Notes: generated by a model not told the origin, from the sequence alone. DNA of 64,000 nt from Mesotoga sp. Brook.08.105.5.1 (GCF_002752635.1 NZ_AYTW01000004.1:62001-126000), one strand, 5' to 3'; numbered from the stretch's first letter, positions 9,042-19,248 are shown. Program-made: numbers and translations.

Positions 9042-10324
9042 TCGTAACTAATGTTTTGGCATTCACAAATGATCTAAAGAACCCTCTTGTGGATGATGCT
9101 TTGGTTAGATTTGAGAATGGGAAGATCACTTTTGTCGGACCGAGGAGAGAGTACAGCATCCAAGAAGACGAAGAGATAATCGACGGCGAAAAGGGAATTC
9201 TCTTGCCTTCGTTTTTTAATGCACATTACAGCGTCTATTCCAGCATCTCCCCATATCCATTGAAACTTCTTAAAGATAATCAGACTAACAAAAGCTTTTT
9301 CAGCAATCTGCTGGAATCCGTCAGAAGCGAGATTAACCCTTCTTTAGTAAGGCTTTCTGCGGAAGTTGCCGTATTGAAAGCAATCAGGAGTGGTTCTGTC
9401 GCAATCAGCAGCCCAATAGTCGATCATCCTGAAATCGATCCAACATTCTACAAGGAAGTCGCAGCCAAGTACGGAGTTTACCTTGCTGTCGGACCTGTAT
9501 TGACCGAGGAGACAATTGACAACGTCGCGGGGCGCTGGGAAAGCGTTACTCGCGATTCCACGTTCTGCCCAATAGTCTACGTAAGTGAGCTTGCCACCTA
9601 TAGCGAAGATAGCCTGAGAAAATTGAGGGAGCTGTACGAAAAAGGGATGAATCTGAACCTCTTCATTTTCGACATGAAGAGAGAGAATGAGACTTGTCTT
9701 CTCAGGTGGGGAGAGAGTCTTATAGAGAGACTCCTGAAAAACGGTATCCTTGGACCCGAATGTGGTGTCATCTACGGAGGTAATCTAAGCGAAACTGACA
9801 TGGATATTATCTCTTCCCGGAGAATCTTCGTGACGAAATCACTTAGATCAGAAATGTACGCAGGTAGCTTTCAGTCAAACATATCCGACCTACTCGGTCG
9901 GGGGATGCAAGTTTGTTTGGGCACAGGATTCATTGGTTCGGATATGTTTGGAGAGGCAAAGGAAGTTATTCTTACTGAAAGGTACCACAGGGGTTTCGAC
10001 AATTATGTCATCGATTATGAGATAAGAAAGACTCTCTTCGATAACAACCACAGGTTGTTCCAGAGGTTGTTCGGAAAAAGTACGGGAGTGCTTAAAGAAG
10101 GCTATTCGGCCGACCTGGCGTTGTCGAGGTCCTGCCTTGACCTGGAAAAGTTCGATCCTCATTTGCCTATAACACTTCAATTGGTCCTGAAATCGTCCTT
10201 TGACACGAGTTTTGATAAGGTTTGGAATTCAGGGGAATTGATTCTTGACAAAGGTTTCCCTCAGAGGATTTCGAAGAAAGAGCTTAAAGATCTCTCTAAG
10301 GAGCTCAGAAACCTGGAATTGTGA
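9038..10324 (+). CDS. Amidohydrolase-fold protein with degenerate metal site (SsnA-like)
   Basis: 428 residues with the composite-barrel amidohydrolase layout: an N-terminal beta domain (FENGKITFVG), a barrel entrance at LLPSFFNAHYS, and the C-terminal return EGYSADLAL. It most resembles SsnA/TrzN-type aminohydrolases. The metal ligands are largely gone: the expected HxH reads NAHYS, the mid-barrel His segments read NLFIFD and IYGGNLS, and the expected Asp in LGTD reads LGTG. The frame is intact and long, so this looks like a pseudoenzyme rather than a broken gene. The start ATG overlaps the glycosyltransferase stop (ATGA), after AGAGGTGG, so the two are coupled. It converges on disA with a 20-nt overlap. 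Confidence 0.72.
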   Translation: MIVTNVLAFTNDLKNPLVDDALVRFENGKITFVGPRREYSIQEDEEIIDGEKGILLPSFFNAHYSVYSSISPYPLKLLKDNQTNKSFFSNLLESVRSEINPSLVRLSAEVAVLKAIRSGSVAISSPIVDHPEIDPTFYKEVAAKYGVYLAVGPVLTEETIDNVAGRWESVTRDSTFCPIVYVSELATYSEDSLRKLRELYEKGMNLNLFIFDMKRENETCLLRWGESLIERLLKNGILGPECGVIYGGNLSETDMDIISSRRIFVTKSLRSEMYAGSFQSNISDLLGRGMQVCLGTGFIGSDMFGEAKEVILTERYHRGFDNYVIDYEIRKTLFDNNHRLFQRLFGKSTGVLKEGYSADLALSRSCLDLEKFDPHLPITLQLVLKSSFDTSFDKVWNSGELILDKGFPQRISKKELKDLSKELRNLEL

Positions 10325-11384
10325 TCTCGCCGGACTTCTTGTAAACTTCAATTGCGTGCCTTATTGCAGAGGCACGCTTTTCGCCAATTCCGTCGACATC
10401 CATCAGTTCGTCTTCCGTTCCCTCAAGAAGATTAGATAGCGTCCCAAATTCCTTGCCCAGGTTTATTGCGACCTGAAGAGGAATTCTAGGTATATGCCGA
10501 GCAAAACGTATTCCTCTTGATCTAATGAAATACTCAACAGCCTGAGAGGCAGTGTTAATTTCGTATCCAAGATGTCTCAATATTACCCCGAAACTGCTTA
10601 TCTCTTTTTCGCTTAGATTCCTCAATTTTCCAATTGCCTCTTCAAGATTATCCTGATCAAGCAACTGTTCACTGAAATCCAGGACGAGACTTTCGATTTC
10701 TTCATTAACATTCACCAAAATCTCTGCTAGTTGCAATGCAGGAAATCTTCCGTGGTTACCTAATTCGGCTATTGTAAACTCTGCTTCCTCGCAAATTTGA
10801 AGGACCATCAGTCCCTTTTGTATTGTCTTAACAACATCAAAGAGCGTGAGTGAACCTGCTCGCTCCATGAATTCTATTCCCTGCAGCGCCTCAATGAAGG
10901 CCTCTTTGTACTTCTCTGCCGTTCTTATTGTCTGAGTTATTTTGGAGGTAAGCGTCTCAACACTGTTCAAGGTATAAGTGTAATCGCCCAAAAAGATAGT
11001 CATCGTATTTCTTCTCTTTGAAACTGCAACAAGCATCTTGCCAGTCTCTTTAGCCATTCTTTCGGCAGCCCTGTGCCTCATGCCTGTCTGATTGGTCGGG
11101 ATCGTGTGATCGGGAATCAGCTGAACGTTAGCTCCAACTATCGTTGTGAGATCATCATCCACCACGATCGCACCATCCATTTTGGCTAACTCATACAACT
11201 TGTTAGGATTGAACTGGCAGTTCAGAAGAAACCCTATCTGCATAAGCTGACCATACTTCTTGTAGTCATCGACAAAGAAAATCAGACCTCCCACGCTGGC
11301 ATCCTGTATATCATCGAGAGCATGTCTTAACGGAGTCCCCGGCGCAATCTTCTTGATTTTCTCTATTAGTTCACTCCTTTCCAC
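10305..11384 (-). CDS. disA: DNA integrity scanning protein DisA (diadenylate cyclase)
   Basis: Makes cyclic di-AMP from two ATP and scans DNA for branched intermediates. The 359-residue protein has the N-terminal DAC domain with both signature motifs, DGA at residues 70-72 and RHR at 103-105 (GMRHRAAERM). A central helical spine follows, then a C-terminal helix-hairpin-helix (DVDGIGEKRASAIR). It overlaps the end of radA by 14 nt, so the two are coupled. The radA-disA pairing is conserved in many bacteria, and RadA is known to modulate DisA in Bacillus. Its 3' end overlaps the convergent amidohydrolase-like gene. Confidence 0.96.
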   Translation of the reverse strand: MERSELIEKIKKIAPGTPLRHALDDIQDASVGGLIFFVDDYKKYGQLMQIGFLLNCQFNPNKLYELAKMDGAIVVDDDLTTIVGANVQLIPDHTIPTNQTGMRHRAAERMAKETGKMLVAVSKRRNTMTIFLGDYTYTLNSVETLTSKITQTIRTAEKYKEAFIEALQGIEFMERAGSLTLFDVVKTIQKGLMVLQICEEAEFTIAELGNHGRFPALQLAEILVNVNEEIESLVLDFSEQLLDQDNLEEAIGKLRNLSEKEISSFGVILRHLGYEINTASQAVEYFIRSRGIRFARHIPRIPLQVAINLGKEFGTLSNLLEGTEDELMDVDGIGEKRASAIRHAIEVYKKSGEITIPGF

Positions 11385-12699
11385 TCTTCATACCTCCGAT
11401 GATTTTCAAGAGTTGCTTCACATCTTTTATACCATTTCTTCCCTCTGGCGAGACTATCCTTGAGAAAGATGATTTTCTAGCTCTCTCCAGCCTCTTCTCT
11501 GTTGAAGATACTGAGCGAATGGTCCCGTCGAGGCCGATCTCACCAAAAAAGCCTACACCTTCAGACAATGATGTATCGGAGTACGAAGATATCAAAGCTG
11601 CTGCAATTGCTAAGTCAACACCGGTATCCTCTATCTGAAGCCCTCCTGCAACGTTAAGGTATAGATCAAGACTGTCCAGTGGAATACCCGCCCTCTTATT
11701 CAGCACGGCGCTTACGAGAAGCAGTCTTTCTAGTGGCACTCCGGTTGATAGCCTCCTGGGGGTTCCATATACTGGTTTCGAAACGAGCGCCTGAACTTCT
11801 ACCAGAAAGGATCTTGAGCCTTCGTAGACAACCGATACTACGTTGCCGGGAGCACTTGTGTAATCCTCAACAAAGAGGCTACTTATGTCAGGAACCTCTT
11901 TCAGCCCTTCCGCAGTCATTTCGAAGACGGCGATTTCATCGGATGGACCAAATCGATTCTTCACGGTTCTAAGGAACCTGTATCCCGTCTTGCTTGATTC
12001 GAAATAAAGGACTGTGTCGACAAGATGCTCCACAAGCTTTGGACCAGCGATTTGCCCACCTTTAGTTATGTGAGATACTATCATAACAGGTATTTCAGAG
12101 GTCTTCGCCAGTGAAACGAGCATGTTTGCACACTCCTTGACTTGCACCACAGAACCGGGTAATGAAGGAGCGCTGGACACCCTTATGGTCTGCAATGAAT
12201 CTACCACCAGCATACCGTACTTTCCAATCTCAAGCGATCTGAGAGCGTCTATTTCGTTAGTGGATACAACTTCTATTCGTTCCTTGTTTAGTAGCCAAAG
12301 TCTGTCGCCCCTCAACTTCAGTTGATGGACAGATTCCTCCCCAGATAAATAAAGAACGGGTCTCTCATCTGCCACCAAGTCTGATAGTTGCAGCATCAGA
12401 GTAGACTTCCCAATTCCAGGTTCTCCACTGACAAGAATTGCGCTACCGGGTACTATACCGCCGCCAAGAGATCTGTTCAACTCTTCGATGTGAGTGTCTA
12501 TTCTCAAGGATTCTCTAGTGTCGATTTCAGAGAGAGGTCTAGCCTCTAGGTCTGCAATCGAGGAAGCTTCTTCGCGGCTTCCTTCTGCAGTAAAAGACAC
12601 CGCGGTATTCCACTCGCCGCAGGAAGGGCAACGGCCGAACCAGGCAGGGGAATCATAACCACAGACTTCGCAAACGTAACTTCTTCTCTTCTTCATCAT
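11371..12699 (-). CDS. radA: DNA repair protein RadA (Sms)
   Basis: RecA-related ATPase acting in recombination intermediate processing. Domains in order in the 442-residue protein: an N-terminal four-cysteine zinc ribbon (CEVCGYD...CPSCGEW, residues 9-30), a RecA core with Walker A GEPGIGKST around residue 95, the RadA-specific KNRFG motif around residue 250, and a C-terminal Lon-like domain. All family landmarks are present. It is followed by disA with a 14-nt overlap. A hairpin terminator lies between it and clpC upstream, so radA-disA probably has its own promoter in the roughly 100-bp gap; no clear ribosome binding site precedes the ATG. Confidence 0.96.
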   Translation of the reverse strand: MMKKRRSYVCEVCGYDSPAWFGRCPSCGEWNTAVSFTAEGSREEASSIADLEARPLSEIDTRESLRIDTHIEELNRSLGGGIVPGSAILVSGEPGIGKSTLMLQLSDLVADERPVLYLSGEESVHQLKLRGDRLWLLNKERIEVVSTNEIDALRSLEIGKYGMLVVDSLQTIRVSSAPSLPGSVVQVKECANMLVSLAKTSEIPVMIVSHITKGGQIAGPKLVEHLVDTVLYFESSKTGYRFLRTVKNRFGPSDEIAVFEMTAEGLKEVPDISSLFVEDYTSAPGNVVSVVYEGSRSFLVEVQALVSKPVYGTPRRLSTGVPLERLLLVSAVLNKRAGIPLDSLDLYLNVAGGLQIEDTGVDLAIAAALISSYSDTSLSEGVGFFGEIGLDGTIRSVSSTEKRLERARKSSFSRIVSPEGRNGIKDVKQLLKIIGGMKSGKE

Positions 12700-12746
12700 T
12701 TACAACCGCTTTGCTGCGGCTATTGCACCCCCTATCCTTAGATTCC

Positions 12747-12778
12747 AGAAAGGGGGGCGAGAAACTGCCCCCCTTTCT
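12747..12778 (-). terminator. Terminator downstream of clpC
   Basis: A perfect 12-bp stem, AGAAAGGGGGGC (12747-12758) with GCCCCCCTTTCT (12767-12778), and an 8-nt loop. On the minus strand a short T-stretch lies in the descending arm and no long T-run follows, so it may be partly leaky into radA-disA. Confidence 0.65.
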
Positions 12779-12797
12779 ATCTTATCTGGAATGAGCT

Positions 12798-15290
12798 CTA
12801 GGTAACTGCTTTCACTTCAGTTTTCTCATCCTTCTTCTTCTTGAAGACGAGAACTCTGTTGTCAACTTCAGCCGTTATTAGATCCCCTTCTTGGAATCTT
12901 CCTCTGAGAAGTTCTTCGGAAAGAGGATCTTCAACGTACTTCTGGATAGCTCTCTTCAGTGGTCGAGCACCATATACAGGGTTGAACCCTTCATCGACCA
13001 GAAAGTCCTGAGCTGCTTCCGAAAGAAGCAATGTCAAGCGTTTCTCCTTAAGTCTCTTTCTCATATCGTTCATTAGTATATCGATTATCGACTTTATCTG
13101 AACTTTGGTTAGTTGATGGAATACTACTACCTCATCGAGTCTGTTAAGGAACTCAGGTCTAAAAGTTCGTTTTACCTCTTCGAGGACAGAAGTTTTCATG
13201 GCCTCATATTCTTTTTCCTCCTGAATAGACTCGACAAAACCTATCGAAGATTTCGTTTTGTTTATGAATTCCCCGCCTAAATTGCTCGTCATTATAACTA
13301 TGGTATTCCGGAAGTCGACCTGTCTACCCTGCGAATCGGTAAGTCTACCATCGTCCATTATCTGTAGAAGAATGTTGAAAATATCGGTATGTGCCTTCTC
13401 AATCTCATCAAAAAGTATCACCGAAAAAGGCCTCTTTCTTATTCGTTCTGTCAGGGTTCCGCCTTCGTCATAACCAACATAACCTGGAGGTGCTCCAATA
13501 AGCCTGGAAACGGAGAACCTTTCCATATACTCCGACATGTCGAACCTGACAAGGGCCTTGTCATCCCCAAACAAGTACTCGGCTAAGGCCTTCGCTAGTT
13601 CAGTCTTTCCGACTCCTGTAGGACCTAAGAATAGGAAGGCTCCAATCGGTCTTCTAGGATCTTTAAGACCGCTCCTAGCACGCCTAATTGACTTTGCAAC
13701 GGCGGTAATTGCTTCGTCCTGGGATACTATCCTCTCGTGTAACGCGGATTCAAGAGTCAGCAACTTCTCGCTATCGGTCTCCTCAAGTTTTCTGAGCGGA
13801 ATCCCAGTCCAATTGGATACGATCTCGGCGACTTCATCATCATCGAGAGTTACAATCTCGGAATCGACCCTGCTTCTCCATTCGTTATAACCGTCTCTAT
13901 ATTTCTGCTGTATCAGACGTTCTTTCTCTTTAAGCTGAGCCGCCTTCTCATATTCTTGATCTGCTGCAGCTGTCTCTCTCTTTATCTTAAGAACCTCGAT
14001 CTCTCCCTGCATGTTCTTCAACTCATTCGGTACTGTGAGTTTCTTCAGTCTAGCCCTGGAACCTGCCTCGTCAATGATGTCTATTGCCTTGTCAGGAAGG
14101 AATCTGTCAGACACGTACCTATGTGACAAACTTACCGCCGCCTCCAGGCCCTTATCTGTATAACGAACTTTGTGGTGAAGTTCATACTTGTGTCTTATAC
14201 CTTTCAAAATCTCTACAGACTGTTCGGGAGACGGCTCGGTCACATAGATTTTCTGAAATCTCCGCTCCAGAGCTGCATCCTTTTCTATGTACTTCCTGTA
14301 TTCATCAGGAGTTGTCGAGCCTATACATCTAATCTCCCCACTGGCCAAAGCTGGCTTTAGGATATTTGCAGCATCTACGGCACCTTCAGCCGAACCAGCG
14401 CCAACTATCGTATGGACTTCATCTATGAACAGAATGATGTTTCCGTTGGATTTCACAACATGGATGAGTTTCTTCAGTCTCTTCTCAAATTCACCTCTGT
14501 ACTTTGTCCCGGCTATGAGTGAAGCTACATCCAGTGCAAAAATGACTTTATTCTTGAGTGTCTCGGGAACCTCTTCATCAACGATCATTTGTGCAAGTCC
14601 TTCAACAATCGCAGTCTTTCCGACGCCAGGTTCTCCAATCAAGACAGGATTGTTCTTCTTCCGTCTGGAAAGAACCTCCATTAGCCTCTGCCTTTCAATC
14701 TCTCTACCAACAATCGGATCTAGTTTTCCCGCTTTGGCCATAGCAGTAAGATCGGTGCCAAAGCCCTCAAGCTGCTTAATCGCTGAACTCATTGTCGGAC
14801 TTTGTTGAACGAAAACATTATCAGGCTGCTCACTTCCTCCTTCTTCCCAGTCGCCCGTGATGTTTTCAATGATCTCTCTCCTAAGCTGCGACAAGTTCAC
14901 TCCCATCTGCTTCAAAATGTGGGCCGCGATTCCTTCTCCTTCGCGAACGATTCCGAGCATAATGTGTTCCACATCAATCTTGTCTTGCCCGAGCATCTTC
15001 GACTCGTCATTTGCTAGCTCGATAACTCTCCTTGCTCTCGGGGTCATCTGTGGAGCCCCAACTACAGACTGATGTACATTCGTTCCAACCATCGAAGTAA
15101 CTTCTCTGGAGATTCTCTCGTATGTAATCGAGTAGTTTCTCAGAATCCTAGTTGTTTGCTCATTATCAACCTTGATGATCGCTAGGAGGAGGTGTTCAGT
15201 TCCAACGTAAGGGTGGCCGAGACTTCTAGCCTCGTCCTGGGCTGTCACAAATACTTGAGCAGCGCCTTCAGAAAACTTGTCGAAGTACAT
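12798..15290 (-). CDS. clpC: ATP-dependent Clp protease ATP-binding subunit ClpC
   Basis: AAA+ unfoldase that feeds substrates to ClpP. The 830 residues show two N-terminal Clp_N repeats (residues 1-145), a first AAA+ module with Walker [10 protein letters not shown], a middle region with a UVR-type coiled segment (about residues 410-450), a second AAA+ module with GPTGVGKTE, and the C-terminal D2-small domain. The UVR insert separates ClpC from ClpA and ClpB. I use ATG 15290; a GTG nine bases earlier sits inside the GGGAGGTGA ribosome binding site. It follows tmk by 5 nt. No ctsR, mcsA or mcsB is nearby, so the classic Firmicutes control locus is absent here. Confidence 0.95.
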   Translation of the reverse strand: MYFDKFSEGAAQVFVTAQDEARSLGHPYVGTEHLLLAIIKVDNEQTTRILRNYSITYERISREVTSMVGTNVHQSVVGAPQMTPRARRVIELANDESKMLGQDKIDVEHIMLGIVREGEGIAAHILKQMGVNLSQLRREIIENITGDWEEGGSEQPDNVFVQQSPTMSSAIKQLEGFGTDLTAMAKAGKLDPIVGREIERQRLMEVLSRRKKNNPVLIGEPGVGKTAIVEGLAQMIVDEEVPETLKNKVIFALDVASLIAGTKYRGEFEKRLKKLIHVVKSNGNIILFIDEVHTIVGAGSAEGAVDAANILKPALASGEIRCIGSTTPDEYRKYIEKDAALERRFQKIYVTEPSPEQSVEILKGIRHKYELHHKVRYTDKGLEAAVSLSHRYVSDRFLPDKAIDIIDEAGSRARLKKLTVPNELKNMQGEIEVLKIKRETAAADQEYEKAAQLKEKERLIQQKYRDGYNEWRSRVDSEIVTLDDDEVAEIVSNWTGIPLRKLEETDSEKLLTLESALHERIVSQDEAITAVAKSIRRARSGLKDPRRPIGAFLFLGPTGVGKTELAKALAEYLFGDDKALVRFDMSEYMERFSVSRLIGAPPGYVGYDEGGTLTERIRKRPFSVILFDEIEKAHTDIFNILLQIMDDGRLTDSQGRQVDFRNTIVIMTSNLGGEFINKTKSSIGFVESIQEEKEYEAMKTSVLEEVKRTFRPEFLNRLDEVVVFHQLTKVQIKSIIDILMNDMRKRLKEKRLTLLLSEAAQDFLVDEGFNPVYGARPLKRAIQKYVEDPLSEELLRGRFQEGDLITAEVDNRVLVFKKKKDEKTEVKAVT

Positions 15291-15295
15291 TATCG

Positions 15296-15925
15296 TCACC
15301 TCCCATTTGGCTTCCTCTTTCCTAAGAAAACTGATAAAGCCTTTCTGATGTCTTGTTGCACTCTCTCTTCACTGTTTGTTCCGTCTATAACAACAAATCT
15401 CTCTCTATTCTCAGCCATCAATTCTTCGTATCCTTTTCTTACTCTTTCGAAAAACTCTAAACTCTCCACTTCTATTTTATCATTTTTCCTTTCTTTTCTC
15501 ATCCGCGAGATAGCAACATCAGCCGGTACATCAATATACAAGGTAATGTCAGGTAATGTGTCTGCCACAGCAAAAGAATTCATCAACTGTACAATCTCAC
15601 GCCCAAGACATCTTCCGACTCCTTGATAAGCAACTGATGAGTCCATGAACCTGTCGGCGATGACTATGCGACCGCTCTCAAGAGCTGGCTTTATGACCTC
15701 TCTGACAATCTGAGCGCGGGCAGCCATGAATAGGAGCAATTCCGATTCGGCGCATAAAGGATAATCCTTGTGGAGAAGTATCTCCCTGATCTCCTCGCCA
15801 GCTCTAGTTCCTCCAGGCTCTCTGACAATTGCAAACTCCACATCTAATAGACTCAAATACTCTTCGAGGAGTTTGATTTGAGTAGTCTTTCCACATCCGT
15901 CTATTCCTTCTATACTAACGAACAT
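15296..15925 (-). CDS. tmk: Thymidylate kinase
   Basis: Phosphorylates dTMP to dTDP for DNA synthesis. The 209-residue protein has P-loop [11 protein letters not shown], the DRFMDSS (DRx) motif around residue 93 and a lid region with [12 protein letters not shown] 15925 follows GAGGTGAAAGCT; a GTG at 15934 lies within that site and is unlikely to be used. Its start overlaps the end of the upstream methyltransferase region (stop at 15931), and clpC follows 5 nt downstream. Confidence 0.95.
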   Translation of the reverse strand: MFVSIEGIDGCGKTTQIKLLEEYLSLLDVEFAIVREPGGTRAGEEIREILLHKDYPLCAESELLLFMAARAQIVREVIKPALESGRIVIADRFMDSSVAYQGVGRCLGREIVQLMNSFAVADTLPDITLYIDVPADVAISRMRKERKNDKIEVESLEFFERVRKGYEELMAENRERFVVIDGTNSEERVQQDIRKALSVFLGKRKPNGR

Positions 15926-15930
15926 AGCTT

Positions 15931-16608
15931 TCACCTCATCTCTATTGGAGGTTCTACAACGACTTCAGACGATGAACCCTTTCTTCCGCTCAAAAGAACT
16001 AGCTGAGCTTGTTTGTCGAGAGATCCATGTGCAAAACGTACTCTGTGAATCCCAAGACCTTGATCCTCCAGAAGACGAAACCACTTCGTCATATCTCTAG
16101 GATGCAGCAGAAAAAAGAACGCGCCTCTGTTCTTCAAGAGTCTACCTGTGGCAAAGGCGAATATTCTCGCGGATTCACGATCGGTCCTTCTTGCAATGTT
16201 TCTTCTTTCATCGGGGCTTTCCACTCCTGAGTGAACGAAATGCGGCGGATTAGCGATCACTACATCGTAGACCTCTTCACTTTTGTCTCTCAAGTATTCT
16301 TCTATATTGCAATTGATGAAAGTTGTGAGTTCTTGCACGCAGTTCGAATATGAGTTCTTGACCGAAATATCGCGGAGATTTCTATCGATCTCCAGCCCGG
16401 TAGCCTTCAGGCCGAAGGTCTTCGCAAGAAAGATCGATATTGCTCCACTCCCAGAACCCAGTTCAAGAACAGTCCTAGAACCCTTTGGAGGATCAATAAA
16501 CCAGGATAATAATACCGTGCCGTGGTTTACACGAGCATGTGGAGAAGTGAAATCCAGTTTCAACCGCTCAAGAACATGCGGATCGAATTCTCTAAAACTC
16601 ATTCCCAT
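15931..16608 (-). CDS. TrmN6-like N6-adenine methyltransferase
   Basis: 225-residue class I SAM-dependent methyltransferase. Motif I is VLELGSGSGAISIFLA (about residues 47-62), motif II contains LEIDR, and the catalytic motif is NPPHF, the NPP[YF] type used for exocyclic amino groups. The layout matches the COG4123 family that includes tRNA1(Val) A37 N6-methyltransferase, so tRNA is the most likely substrate, though rRNA cannot be excluded. A 3-nt gap separates it from the upstream lipoprotein gene, and AAGGTG lies 9 nt before the ATG. Confidence 0.83.
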   Translation of the reverse strand: MGMSFREFDPHVLERLKLDFTSPHARVNHGTVLLSWFIDPPKGSRTVLELGSGSGAISIFLAKTFGLKATGLEIDRNLRDISVKNSYSNCVQELTTFINCNIEEYLRDKSEEVYDVVIANPPHFVHSGVESPDERRNIARRTDRESARIFAFATGRLLKNRGAFFFLLHPRDMTKWFRLLEDQGLGIHRVRFAHGSLDKQAQLVLLSGRKGSSSEVVVEPPIEMR

Positions 16609-16611
16609 AGC

Positions 16612-18546
16612 TCAGAACACCTTGATTGCAGACTTTTCATCTGAAAGAATCTCGAGTAAACCCTCCACTTTCTTCTGAACGGATAGACGCGACAGCTCTT
16701 TAATGTCGATCGTAACACTTCCGATTATTTGAGGTTCATCAATATGAAGAGAAGACGCACCGGAGACTTCAATTACTGTATCGATCAACGGACCTCCGAT
16801 AAATGAGAATCGGGAGGTCTTGTTCACCAGAACACTCTTCGATTCGATAAGAGAATCAACCACTTCGATCCGCGAATTGATAACTCGAAGGGTCTGAGAC
16901 TTCATATCGCTCCTGGAGAGCATTGCCATTCCGAGATTGCTGAAAGTGACTTCGGTTCCCGAAAAGTCGCTAATATGAATAAGCATTTCTCTAACGTTCT
17001 CAACGACAACTTCGCCCTTAACGTTGCTCCCGTATATCTGGACAGTACGCGCTCCTTCTATCTCGAGCCCTCTGGAAAAGGTGCAATTCTCAAAGACAAC
17101 TACAGCAGCTTCCTTAACCAGTATTCTGGTGTTGTTGAAATCAACGCTTCTCGCAATCAGAACCCCATTATTTGCAACTTCAATAGTACCGGTTGAACCT
17201 CCCGGGTTCACCGAAATTCGATCCTTCCGTCCTTCTAGATCAAGAACTCCGCTCACCAAAAGGGTGTTACCCTTAGGAATTGTAAGAGAAGAGCCAGATT
17301 CGGCTCTCATCACCGATCCGTCTCTTACAACAATGTTCCCGTAGAATCTGTAGTCGTTACCTCCAACTAGTAGAGCGTCCATTCCCAAGAAGGACGAGAT
17401 AACCTCAGTGCTGAATCTCCTGAACAGACTTTCTTTCGCGAACACCGGAACTGAAGGCATGAATCTCTCTCTATCTGACTCGAAAACAATTCTGTACAAG
17501 TCGCCATTCTCAGATATGCTTTCCTTGGTTATCACAGAAGACCTTTCGTTTGGCATATGAGTAGAAAGTGTTATCCATTCGCCATCTCTGTATCTCTGCA
17601 ATTCGACCGGACCTTCTGAAGCACTCCATCTCGCATTTCTGATTGTACCCTCTTCAATATAGAGCTCGGGAAGATCAACCGAAGTCTTGCGAATAACTTG
17701 AATCTGTCTTCTGCATTCGGTCTTGTTGCCGGAAGAGTCTATCACTTGAACTACAAGAGTATTCTGTCCTTCCGGAAGAGGTATCTCCGGAATCAACTTT
17801 GTCCCGTCAAAGAGAAGGGGGATTCCACTTTCTTCAATATAGGCCCTAATCGAAAGATCGGCAACGCTGTCCCAATCGTCGCTTATTGCTGCTCCAAATG
17901 ACCCTCCCAAATACGGTTGTCCTATTGACAGGTCGACGACAGGAGGAAAATCCTCAGAAAGTCTCAAATCAATTACTGAGGGTTTTGAAGTGATGGAACC
18001 AGATCTTGAGAATGCTTGTACTATGTATTCGTTGTCCCTCTCAATAGGAAAAGTAAAGACCCCATCCGATGAACCGTATTCGGTATCGTTAACGAGAATA
18101 AGGTAGTCGGTAACTGAACCATTAGTCTCTGTCTCCAAAGTCAGAGTCAACTCTCCTTGTGCGAGATTCCATCGAAATACCGGAGCGTTAGGTGGCTGAA
18201 GATTTACGGTTGCTTTCGCATAGGCCGGCGTAGTCAAGAATCTCTTTCCCTTGATCAGAGTCACATAAATCGAATGAGTACCATGCTCTTTCAGCTCAAA
18301 GGAGATCTCCGAGCCTTTGAACTTCATTCCATCATTGCCGTCAAGGGGCGATCGACCGACGGTAACCAGAACCGAAGGAAGGTCTCTGCCGGGAGAAGAC
18401 ACATCCAGCTTCAAATAACACATAGTACCTTCACATTCGATGTTCACTATTGACAAGCTGTGACTCGTACTGTCACTGCAGGCACCAAGTATTACGACCA
18501 ACAACGTAACGACAAATAGCCACCTAATCTTCCTGATGTCCTTCAC
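16612..18546 (-). CDS. Large lipoprotein with Ig-like and beta-helix-like regions
   Basis: 644 residues. The N-terminus has a hydrophobic signal ending in the lipobox LGAC (Cys at about 23), so the protein should be lipid-anchored. The N-terminal two thirds is beta-rich with Ig-like strands (for example EGQNTLVVQVIDSSGNKTE). From about residue 395 to the end it consists of short rungs rich in V, I, S and N (such as SLTIPKGNTLLVSGVLDLEG), typical of a right-handed parallel beta-helix. No catalytic motif is recognised. The start is taken as GTG 18546 behind GATGGGA, with close spacing, so it is less certain. It heads the operon with the methyltransferase, tmk and clpC. Confidence 0.7.
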   Translation of the reverse strand: MKDIRKIRWLFVVTLLVVILGACSDSTSHSLSIVNIECEGTMCYLKLDVSSPGRDLPSVLVTVGRSPLDGNDGMKFKGSEISFELKEHGTHSIYVTLIKGKRFLTTPAYAKATVNLQPPNAPVFRWNLAQGELTLTLETETNGSVTDYLILVNDTEYGSSDGVFTFPIERDNEYIVQAFSRSGSITSKPSVIDLRLSEDFPPVVDLSIGQPYLGGSFGAAISDDWDSVADLSIRAYIEESGIPLLFDGTKLIPEIPLPEGQNTLVVQVIDSSGNKTECRRQIQVIRKTSVDLPELYIEEGTIRNARWSASEGPVELQRYRDGEWITLSTHMPNERSSVITKESISENGDLYRIVFESDRERFMPSVPVFAKESLFRRFSTEVISSFLGMDALLVGGNDYRFYGNIVVRDGSVMRAESGSSLTIPKGNTLLVSGVLDLEGRKDRISVNPGGSTGTIEVANNGVLIARSVDFNNTRILVKEAAVVVFENCTFSRGLEIEGARTVQIYGSNVKGEVVVENVREMLIHISDFSGTEVTFSNLGMAMLSRSDMKSQTLRVINSRIEVVDSLIESKSVLVNKTSRFSFIGGPLIDTVIEVSGASSLHIDEPQIIGSVTIDIKELSRLSVQKKVEGLLEILSDEKSAIKVF

Positions 18547-18670
18547 ACTCCCATCTTAAGAAGAATAACACATCTTTCTGAAACTGACTCTCGAAATGTT
18601 GCCAGAAGTTGGGGAAAAAAGATACAATCAACGAGTAATGAAACCAAATGCGGATCGGGAGGTGTTCAAC

Positions 18671-19171
18671 CTGCGAGTTATTGCAGTATTTGCAAGCACG
18701 GTAAACGGTAAAATTGCGCTGTCTCATGACGACAGAAGCGAATGGACATCCAGCGAAGATAAGAAGTACTTCAAATCTCTAACATCAAGAATAGGAGTAG
18801 TCATTATGGGTAGAAAAACCCACGAGGCAATCGGAAAACCTCTATCCGGAAGGTTTAATGTAGTTTTGACTAGGCATCCGGAGAGATACCGGAACTCGAG
18901 GGAATTGCTCTTTACTTCGACTACGATCCTTGAACTACTTGAAGAGCTTGAGAAGAGAGGTTTCAAGGAGGTATGCCTAATAGGTGGAACAGAAACGTTT
19001 GATCAATTCGCCAATCAAGGTTTAATCAACGAACTCCATATCACGTTTGAACCCATCTTGAGCAAGGGAATCAAAGGGTTGGGAGAAAACCTTAGTCGCA
19101 AAATGGAAATGAAACTCAGAGAGTCCCGTCAACTCGGTGAAGCAACTCTTATGGTCTATGATGTGAAATAG
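18671..19171 (+). CDS. RibD C-terminal/dihydrofolate reductase-like protein
   Basis: NADPH-binding reductase fold of the RibD-C/DHFR superfamily: N-terminal RVIAVFASTVNGKIAL, the central VIMGRKTHEAIGKPLSGR segment typical of DHFR-like folds, and VCLIGGTETFDQF near residue 110. The substrate is uncertain (pteridine, pyrimidine or other). The strong GGGAGGTG at 18657-18664 lies 6 nt before a CTG codon (18671) that would give a protein starting with the residues where homologues normally begin. In-frame ATG 18638 and ATG 18596 lie upstream of that site and have no binding site of their own. It is divergent from the lipoprotein gene and ends next to tRNA-Gly. Confidence 0.78.
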   Translation: MRVIAVFASTVNGKIALSHDDRSEWTSSEDKKYFKSLTSRIGVVIMGRKTHEAIGKPLSGRFNVVLTRHPERYRNSRELLFTSTTILELLEELEKRGFKEVCLIGGTETFDQFANQGLINELHITFEPILSKGIKGLGENLSRKMEMKLRESRQLGEATLMVYDVK

Positions 19172-19172
19172 A

Positions 19173-19248
19173 TGGAGCGGGCGACGGGACTCGAACCCGC
19201 GACCCTCAGCTTGGGAAGCTGATGCTCTACCAACTGAGCTACACCCGC
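19173..19248 (-). tRNA. tRNA-Gly (CCC)
   Basis: 76 nt including an encoded CCA. On the minus strand the acceptor GCGGGTG pairs with CGCCCGC, the D arm is AGCTCAGTTGGTAGAGC, the anticodon stem TCAGC/GCTGA encloses TTCCCAA, giving anticodon CCC, and the T arm is CGGGTTCGAGTCCCG. It starts 2 nt from the end of the convergent reductase-like gene. Confidence 0.96.
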
